From Massospora cicadina (lineage: Eukaryota; Entomophthoromycota; Entomophthoromycetes; Entomophthorales; Entomophthoraceae): a stretch of 64,000 nt of DNA. The notes under the pieces are model-generated. The model was not told the origin of the DNA, did not search any database, and saw nothing but the letters and a program-made list of their open reading frames with translations. Shown here in pieces: positions 57,700-64,000 of the stretch; position 1 is the stretch's first letter, and each line of letters starts with the position of its first letter. Where the stretch lies: contig JAKSZP010013321.1 in NCBI GenBank assembly GCA_022478985.1, forward strand, positions 62,001 to 126,000, read 5' to 3'. Position numbers and translations under genes: made by a program.

Positions 57700-58960
57700 G
57701 CAAGTGCTTTGAGCCTACCATCTGGACACCAGTGCATAGTAGGGACTGAGCTCAAAATTGACGTCCCTAAAGGGCTTTATGGAGAAATTATGGCGCCTCA
57801 CCAGCACATGCAGCTGGAACCACATATGGCTCCAAGGATACTGCTATCTGGGAATGGGGAGGTGAAAGTGCTGCTAGCGAATTTACAGAAGGAGACAATA
57901 ATGATCCAGTGGCGTCAAGTGGTGGCTTATCTACAAATAGTTCCTATAGAGGAAGTTTGCCATATTCATGATTTTGTCTCATGGGAGGATCTCGGACTAC
58001 TGACAAGCTCATCATTCAGCATATTAACCGTGGTTGTGTGGGAAGCGCTTACTGGATTATTAGAGGAACAGCAAGATAAGGCTATGGCGTTAATTGAAAG
58101 ATATTAGGATATTTTTGCACATGACAATCATGATTTGGGGTGCACACAAGGGGTGGTACATCGGATAGATATGGGGGATTACCCTCCCGTTTGATCGCGA
58201 CCTATTAGACGTTCAAAAGCAGCAGAAGAGGTTATCTTTGACGAGGTGGATAAACTTATCATGCAAGGAATGCTAGAGCCATCAAAGAGACCGCGGGCAT
58301 CACCAGTGCTTAATGTAAAGAAAAAGATGGCTTGAATCATGTGGTTATTGACTATCACAAACTCAATAATGTAACAAAGAAGGATTCTTACCCTCTTCCG
58401 CGGATTGATGATGCGTTAGACTAATTGGGTGGGGCGAATTACTTTTCCGCCATGGAGCTGATCTTGGGGTACTGGCAGATCGAATTGCCATCACAGAATG
58501 GGAGAAATGCATTATCATCACTTTGAGAGGGTTATTTCAGCCAACTCACATGCCACAAGGGTTGTGAAATGCCCCAGCTATGTTTCAGCGTGCCATGGTT
58601 ATGATTTTTAGGTAATTTAAAGCTGTCCTGCGTCTTAGTTTACCTTGATAATATCAATGTGTTCTCACGGATGTTTACAGAGCACTTCACTCACTTGGAA
58701 CAAGTCTTCTGTCACCTCGCTACTGCTAATATCAAAATTAAGCCTCAGAAGTGTCATTTCTTTAAAGAACAATTAGAATACCTCAGGTTTGTTATGGATT
58801 CAAATGGGCTTAAACTGCAGCCAGCTAAGGTTGAAGCAATAAGCCAGATGACTCGCCCAGGTAATAAGCGGGATATTCAAGTGTTTTTGGGGATGTTCAG
58901 GTACTGCCAACTGTTCATTCCCAATTTCAGTTGTATCAGGGCTCACTTTTCAAATTGTTA
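57700..58960 (+). pseudogene. Gyp-D reverse transcriptase
   Basis: The protease-RT linker is open at 57709-58107. The RT then shows [20 protein letters not shown] near 58270-58325, [20 protein letters not shown] near 58355-58410 and the palm block near 58435-58500. The catalytic motif is VYLDNINVFS, with YLDN for YLDD at 58641-58652. The thumb at 58659-58961 has LEYLRFVMDSNGLKLQPAK, then FLGMFRYCQLFI. Several stops and frameshifts plus the Asp-to-Asn change make it inactive. Confidence 0.85.
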
Positions 58961-59039
58961 AAGAAAATGCTTCTTTCAATTGGATGGAATGATGCCAGAA
59001 CGCTTTTGATGTGTTGTGAACCGCATTAGCAAGTGCACC

Positions 59040-59460
59040 ATTTTTGCAATATCCCAACTTTAACAAACAGTTCATAGTGCAAATGGATGCATCCCTCTCC
59101 GCTATAGGGGCAGTATTATCCCAGAAGGACGATGATGGAGTGGAGCATACTGTCAGATTTTGTAAGCAAAGCTTAAACTGTCACAAACGAAACTACACTG
59201 TGACCAAGCGGGAGTATTTAGTCGGTGATCTACACTTACAAACAGTTTTGGGTATATCTTCATGGTGTAATATTCCAAGTAGTGACATATTACACTTCAT
59301 TGCGCTGGCTACAGAATCTGCATGAACTGGAAGGATGGCTTGCACATTGGGCTCTGAAGCTCCTGGTGTATGATTTTGAGATTATACACCATCCAGGAGC
59401 AAAACATCAAAATGCAGATTATCTTTCTTGGCTGCCAATGGCTGCTATCATGGCAGATTT
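59040..59460 (+). pseudogene. Gyp-D RNase H
   Basis: 59044-59325 opens with QYPNFNKQFIVQMDASLSAI, then AVLSQKDDDG and RNYTVTKREYL. After a frameshift, 59225-59698 continues with YKQFWVYLHGVIFQVVTYYT, WALKLLVYDFEIIHHPGAKH and DYLSWLP, the usual Gypsy RNase H order and end motif. One frameshift (near 59230) is the main defect. Confidence 0.85.
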
Positions 59461-60660
59461 AGCTGACATAATGTACGAGAAGATGGTGGCAAACAAATAC
59501 CAGGATGAGCTGCCACAGGTGATCAAGGTATTAGATGGGCTCAGGGAAGATACTTTTCTACACGAGGGGGAACTATATAAGCATATTGGAGACTCAACGC
59601 TGAGTTTTCCTAAACCTTCAGCTAGACCTGTGATCATTATGGATGCTCATCGGGCTGTAGGACATGGAGGCTTGCGGAAAATGCTGGAGATTTTTTGACC
59701 CCGTTAATACTGGTAGAGCATGCATTATGATGTATTGGAAATGGTTAGTTGTTACCATCAGTGTCAAGTGGAAAAGCCATTCCATAAGAAGACCACATAC
59801 CAGCTGGTTAAGCCCCAGCTTTACTGGCACACCATTTCCATTGATGTAGTAGGACCTCTGCCAACTAGTGCCAATTGATCTAAGTATATAATTGTCACCA
59901 TTGATCATTTGACTCGATGGGTGGAGGCCAGGGCCATTAACGACTTGGGCACGGTCACCACCGCCAAGTTTATTATGGAGTGTGTTATACAGCGATACAG
60001 CTACCTGAAGTTTATTCTAATGGACAATGGAACCTTTTTTAATTCACACATCTTACCGAAGTTGAATGAGTTGATGGCAATCTGCAGGGTTTTTACGACC
60101 CCTATCATCTGGGATCAAATGGAATGGTGGAGTGGGTCAATGGAACTCTAGTGAACATACTTCATAGATTGGTAAAGGATCAACCCTCGGAATGGAGTGC
60201 CCTTTTTCCTACAGCTGTGTTCACATATAATATCAGCTATTGTTCATCCACTGGTAAGAGCCCGTTCCAACTGCTGTATGGTTGACATCTGGCTCTGCTC
60301 ACCTTGCTTTATTCATGTGTAGAAGACACTGGTGGTGTGGACCCTCAGAAATATATGAAGAAACTTATGTATACATTGATCAAGCTGAAAATGGAAGCCT
60401 ACTCAACTAGTTTGGCCAAGAAGATTCGCGATCAGGCAGCTGATCAGAAGAGATGGAGCAGACTTCCGCTGTTTGCTGTAGGGGGCCATGTTTTATTCCA
60501 CGACCAGCATGGATTTGGGCAGAAAAAAAGCTCTCCAACATCTGGGCTGGGCTGTTTGAGATAATCTAGAAGACTGGCATGGATGTCTACACTATCAAGG
60601 AACCTGCGGGGGGTCAGATTATCAACTGAGTTCACACAAAATTCCTTCAAGCATATAAAC
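59460..60660 (+). pseudogene. Gyp-D integrase
   Basis: The N-terminal His pair is AHRAVGHGG near 59645-59670, with a CHQCQ remnant of the Cys pair near 59755. The core is SIDVVGPLPTS near 59840 (first Asp), KYIIVTIDHLTRWVEARA near 59885-59935, LMDNGTFF near 60018-60040 (second Asp), and GMVEWVNGTLVN near 60118-60155 (catalytic Glu). 60304-60564 covers the C-terminal region. The three catalytic acids remain, but stops and frameshifts split the frame. Confidence 0.87.
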
Positions 60661-60683
60661 ATTAAGAGCCTATTGTCCAGTCA

Positions 60684-60699
60684 AGGGGGGGGGGGGTAA
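60684..60699 (+). other. polypurine tract of Gyp-D (AAG12 run)
   Basis: A purine run with about 12 consecutive G ends three bases before the 3' LTR, at the expected place for the plus-strand primer. The run length makes it prone to slippage or sequencing error. Confidence 0.75.
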
Positions 60700-61090
60700 T
60701 GTCAGGAAGTTGATATGACTGGATGATACACTACCCATACTGGCAGATTGGAAGGGGAATTGAGACTAGTCTTGAGATTTATGGGAAAGGTATACAAATT
60801 ATAATTGATCAAAATGATGACCATTCGCCAAATTGAGGGGAATTACGCTGAGATTTGATATAAATGAGAGCTAATAGAAAAGGGAAGATGAATAGAAGAC
60901 TACCAAGATGAGGTTGCATCCAGCAAGGGGAAATGAGATATAAAGAGTCACACGGAGGATTGAAGAGGAGGTCTTTTTCTGTGATTAGGTGGTTGCAGAT
61001 AAGTCTGCAATTTGTATTATATATTAAAGGTTAAAATAAGGGGTGATAGCTCCATATATAGTTTATTGAGTTTTATTAAAGTTGGCGATC
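60700..61090 (+). repeat. 3' LTR of Gyp-D, truncated by LINE-3
   Basis: Matches 53821-54205 closely from TGTCAGGAAG to GTTGGCGATC, then gives way to the 3' end of LINE-3. About 90 bases of the LTR are missing here and would lie beyond the far end of LINE-3, outside the window. Confidence 0.85.
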
Positions 61091-61193
61091 TTTTTATTTA
61101 ACTGAGGTAAGCTGACCAGGGGATGGACATTACCAAATATACGTAAAAGTAAGGGAATAACTGACAAATATAAAATTGGGCACCCCAGGGTAC

Positions 61194-62939
61194 TCAAGTT
61201 ACCCCTGTTGCCAGCGGGACTGCCAGGTATGGGGGTTGGTGCGCTACTCCAAGGGGGTTTCCCCTGCTATGGAGCAGGTGTGAAGGAAAGGGTCTGTGTG
61301 GAGGAACCAGAGTGGGAACCATGATTCTATGAGCGCTTTTTGCCTTGGTCTCATATATCCATAGAGCCAGGCTTAGGAAGTTCTCCAGTAAGTGGACATG
61401 GAATCTGTTAATAACCCCATGAATGGTTGGGACCGTGCTCTTGAATGCATCTAATGCAATTGTTTGGATTGTCCACATTGCAATGGGTATTATTAGGGAA
61501 CAGAGGGTGGATGGGATTGGTGACTCGATCTGGAGCGCGAAGATGTTCTTTGATATCAAGAATTCGTGTTCGTTTTGGATCTTGAGCAGGCGTGCGGCTT
61601 CCTGCCATATAGCTTTGGTTGGGGGGCATGTTTTTAGGCGGTGATGTAGGGATCCCTCCCCTCCACATACTGCACATGTTTTGTGGAGGGAGTTGGAACG
61701 GTCCGCCATCCTATAGGTCCTTCTCAGGCAGCGCCAAGCGTTTGCTCTTATCCTTGGATGTAGGAGTGGGTGGTGAGTCATTTTCCACATTGCCTTCTGT
61801 GTGGTTAAATCATAGGGAATGTCCAACATATCTAGGTATTCTATCCTAGCTATGTTTGGGGTTGTTGCAAGCATATCTCTCTGGGGGTGGTTTTCTGGGT
61901 TTCTTAATTTGAATTGGGGGCTGGGTCGTCCCCTTCCCTGTATAGTACCCATGTTCTCTATGGTCCGTCCCATACAGCGGATAGTTCTAAAGATATGTTT
62001 GAAATGAGGGGAGGTTCCATGCGGTCCCGTTGCAGTAGGGTGCTTGGCAAGGTATGAAAGTAGTCTGGGTGGACTATGTGGGTTGGTTAATTTGAGCGCC
62101 TGTGCAAAGTTAGTCCTTGCTGCTCTGGACCAGTGTTGTTGCGGGAGGTCTGGAGCAAGGACTTCCTTTATCCATGTACCTAGGATGTGATTGGCGTGGC
62201 TCTTGAAATCTATTAGTCCCATGCCTCCGCTTGAGCGTGGGCCAAATAGTGTTTCCATCTGTATAGGAGGGTGAGAGCCAGGCCACAGCCATCCTTGGAT
62301 GAGCGCGCGGATTAAGGTTATAAAAGTAGGTGAGAAGGCGATCGCGTGGGCCTGGTACCACAGTATTGGGAGGATGAGCGAGTTAGCAACTGTAACTCGT
62401 CCTGTTAATCCTGGGGTTCTTCCCTTGAGGGAGGTGACGCGTTTGGATAACCATTGTAACAGGTTACTTTCCATTGTCTCATTAGCATATCCCCCTGATT
62501 CTAGCCAGATTCCAAGGTGTTGGAAAGGAGTGGTGGTGGGAGGTGTTGCAAAGGGTAAAATGATTGGGTTTTTTCTTCGTGTGTTGGTATGAGGTTCTGA
62601 TGTTGTGGACCAATTGTTTGTGTATTTGCCTAAGAGGGTGATTTCTGTCTTCCTTTTGTTGAGCGATGCATTGTTCACCTTGGAGTATTCCTCTAGAGTG
62701 TGTTCCAGCTGTTGGGCATCTTCATTGTTTGCTATACCTGCTACACAGTCATCTGCAAAGGCCAGTATCTTGACTGTTGGTTGTCCTTGTGCGGTTATCC
62801 CTATGAGATGTGAGTCAGTTACTCGGAGGAGTGGGTCAAAGCTGAAATTGTATAGCAGTGGGCTGAGGGGATCCCCTTGTTTGAGCCCTCTGTGTGGTTT
62901 AATCTTGTTTGTTAGGAATCCAGGGCCGCATACAGCCAT
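61194..62939 (-). CDS. LINE-3 ORF2, RT palm to C-terminus
   Basis: A 581-codon open frame starting at the MAVCGPGF block. It holds GLKQGDPLSPLLYNFSFDPL, the catalytic FADDCVAG (complement near 62743-62766), the thumb/connection, and the C-terminal motif CAVCGGEGSLHHRLKTC (C-X2-C-X7-H-X4-C) near 61650-61700, then runs to a stop at 61194. The upstream part is in the same frame but cut off by a single TAA at 62949-62951, where LINE-1 has a Glu codon (LLTESATMA). This is the longest open frame in the window. Confidence 0.88.
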   Translation of the reverse strand: MAVCGPGFLTNKIKPHRGLKQGDPLSPLLYNFSFDPLLRVTDSHLIGITAQGQPTVKILAFADDCVAGIANNEDAQQLEHTLEEYSKVNNASLNKRKTEITLLGKYTNNWSTTSEPHTNTRRKNPIILPFATPPTTTPFQHLGIWLESGGYANETMESNLLQWLSKRVTSLKGRTPGLTGRVTVANSLILPILWYQAHAIAFSPTFITLIRALIQGWLWPGSHPPIQMETLFGPRSSGGMGLIDFKSHANHILGTWIKEVLAPDLPQQHWSRAARTNFAQALKLTNPHSPPRLLSYLAKHPTATGPHGTSPHFKHIFRTIRCMGRTIENMGTIQGRGRPSPQFKLRNPENHPQRDMLATTPNIARIEYLDMLDIPYDLTTQKAMWKMTHHPLLHPRIRANAWRCLRRTYRMADRSNSLHKTCAVCGGEGSLHHRLKTCPPTKAIWQEAARLLKIQNEHEFLISKNIFALQIESPIPSTLCSLIIPIAMWTIQTIALDAFKSTVPTIHGVINRFHVHLLENFLSLALWIYETKAKSAHRIMVPTLVPPHRPFPSHLLHSRGNPLGVAHQPPYLAVPLATGVT

Positions 62940-62948
62940 GGTTGCAGA

Positions 62949-63640
62949 TTATTTTAGGAGCATCGCCCATTTTATGAATCTCAATGAAAGTTTGAAGACA
63001 TGTAGACATTCTTTTAGGTATGGCCAGCTAACACGGTCATACGCCTTTTCCTGATCCAAGAAGACCAGGGCACCAGTTGCTTTGGATTGGCAAATGTTTG
63101 CAACAGGGTGTATGTTGTTCCAGATTGAACGCCCTTGTATAAACCCAAACTGGTTGGGTGATAGGACGTCAGATGCAATTGCGCCTAATCTAGCTGCTAG
63201 AATTTTTGTTAATCTTTGTGTCAGTGTTGGAAAGTGCAATTGGGCGCCAGTTGGCCAGGTCCAACTTGTCACCCTTTTTATACAAGGTTATAACGTAGGA
63301 TTCATGGCCTCCTGGTAATAGGCGTGTTTCCAACAAACTCTGGTTCATTGATGCTAATAGGAGGGGGCAATTTGTTGAAAATATTTTTTGTAAAATTCGT
63401 AGGGTATCCCATCAGGCCCTGGGCATTTCCTACGTGGTGCACCGCGAATTGTCTCCCAAAGCTCCTCCCGTGTAATAAGGGATAGTATATTGTAATTTGG
63501 TGGTGTACTTTGTATCTCAGAAGTTTGTATAAATTCTTTAATTTTTTGTGAATCTGTTGGCGTTTCACAATATAATTTGGTGTAATAGCAGTGTACTTCC
63601 GCCTTGACCTCCTCAGGGTCAGTTGCCATGGTGCCATTGG
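62949..63640 (-). pseudogene. LINE-3 ORF2, RT fingers and linker
   Basis: 62949-63272 carries SPNQFGFIQGRSIWNNIHPV, then LDQEKAYDRVSWPYLKECL. Frameshifts near 63270 and 63352 separate it from 63354-63629 (VHCYYTKLY, PGPDGIPYEFYKKYFQQIAP), the block before the RT fingers. The layout matches LINE-1. Confidence 0.85.
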
Positions 63641-64000
63641 TCTTGTGGACATGTGTGCACGTGGGCTGGTTTCACAGGAGTGGAATTGGTGGAAAAACTA
63701 TGGAAAACAGTTTTGCCTTCCTTTATGAACTTACCTTTGTTCGATACTTTGATTCTGTGTTGGTGTTTGAAGATGAGATTGCTAAGTCAGGCAGAAATTT
63801 CTGCCCATTTGCGTCCCCAGTTGGGGCTATAGCAAGATCTCAGAGTATTTATTTCCAGGTGATCTAGTTCCGCCAAGGTAACTTGATTGTGGCCATGTCC
63901 GCGGTGTATTTACATTATGCAATATGTCAGGTTTTGTTGATTAAGTTCTTTTTGAAATTTTCCCATGTTCTAATGGGATCCAAAGTAAATGGGGCTGTGA
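63641..64000 (-). pseudogene. LINE-3 ORF2, linker between endonuclease and RT (cut by window end)
   Basis: Clear homology to 28810-29190 of LINE-1 on the minus strand, with frames broken by small indels. The endonuclease, ORF1 and 5' end would lie beyond 64000. Confidence 0.8.

Larger units (their letters stand above)
53821..61090 (+). mobile_element. Gyp-D: Gypsy element related to the Gyp-A family
   Basis: Plus-strand element with 5' LTR at 53821-54294 and a partial 3' LTR from 60700. Gag, protease, RT, RNase H and integrase are all visible but broken. Its pol is related to Gyp-A (shared linker, LxILGQ, RNase H and integrase blocks) and it has the same primer-binding core. It has no chromodomain, no hairpin array and a short 3' region ending in a run of 12 G. 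The 3' LTR is cut by LINE-3, so no target duplication can be checked. Confidence 0.88.
61091..64000 (-). mobile_element. LINE-3: non-LTR retrotransposon, 5' part beyond window
   Basis: Same family as LINE-1 and highly similar to it from the 3' end (minus ...TTAAATAAAAA) through RT into the linker. It was inserted in the Gyp-D 3' LTR. The window ends inside the ORF2 linker at a point matching about 29190 of LINE-1. It is better preserved than LINE-1. Confidence 0.9.

Overview
This is a eukaryotic window made almost entirely of transposable elements. I found no host gene I could defend, and no rRNA or tRNA gene. The elements are Ty3/Gypsy LTR retrotransposons (two with a chromodomain after the integrase) and non-LTR LINEs. 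The LINEs carry a CCHC zinc-knuckle ORF1, then an ORF2 with apurinic-type endonuclease, reverse transcriptase and a C-terminal Cys/His motif. That mix and the moderate GC content fit a repeat-rich fungal genome, possibly an early-diverging lineage. This is inference from element types, not from any host gene.

Layout. 1-6961: AT-rich sequence without coding evidence. 6962-25663: 'Gyp-A1', a minus-strand Gypsy element with ~1.12 kb LTRs. It carries three later insertions: 'Gyp-A2' (13581-21211, plus strand, same family, 5-bp duplication CCCAT), a 754-bp solo LTR (21726-22479, duplication CTTTA) and a 795-bp retrocopy-like insert (23131-23925, 16-bp duplication). 25664-26266: short non-repeat flank. 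26267-31668: 'LINE-1' (minus), with an uninterrupted (GC)80 tract in ORF2. 31669-41134: 'Gyp-A3' (minus), a third member of the Gyp-A family. It is split by 'LINE-2' (32532-38100, 16-bp duplication), which itself carries a T16-(CA)138 insert; its LTR carries a 1051-bp insert. 41135-45757: two degraded chromodomain Gypsy fragments (C1, C2; plus). 45758-51341: 'Gyp-B', a complete but decayed chromovirus with 656-658 bp LTRs and duplication GTATC, inserted in the chromodomain coding sequence of C2. 51342-53820: end of C2 and unassigned sequence. 53821-61090: 'Gyp-D' (plus), whose 3' LTR is interrupted by 'LINE-3' (61091 to the window end, minus).

The coding regions are mostly pseudogenes with stops, frameshifts and deletions. 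The related copies act as empty-site controls for each other, so insertion boundaries can be set to the base and a relative chronology read. Points of most interest: the retrocopy-like insert; the poly(A)-(GT)n insert; a four-unit hairpin array after the Gyp-A integrase that is duplicated inside Gyp-A2; a long post-integrase region in Gyp-A with open frames on the opposite strand in two copies; and a small hydrophobic ORF inside the Gyp-B LTR.
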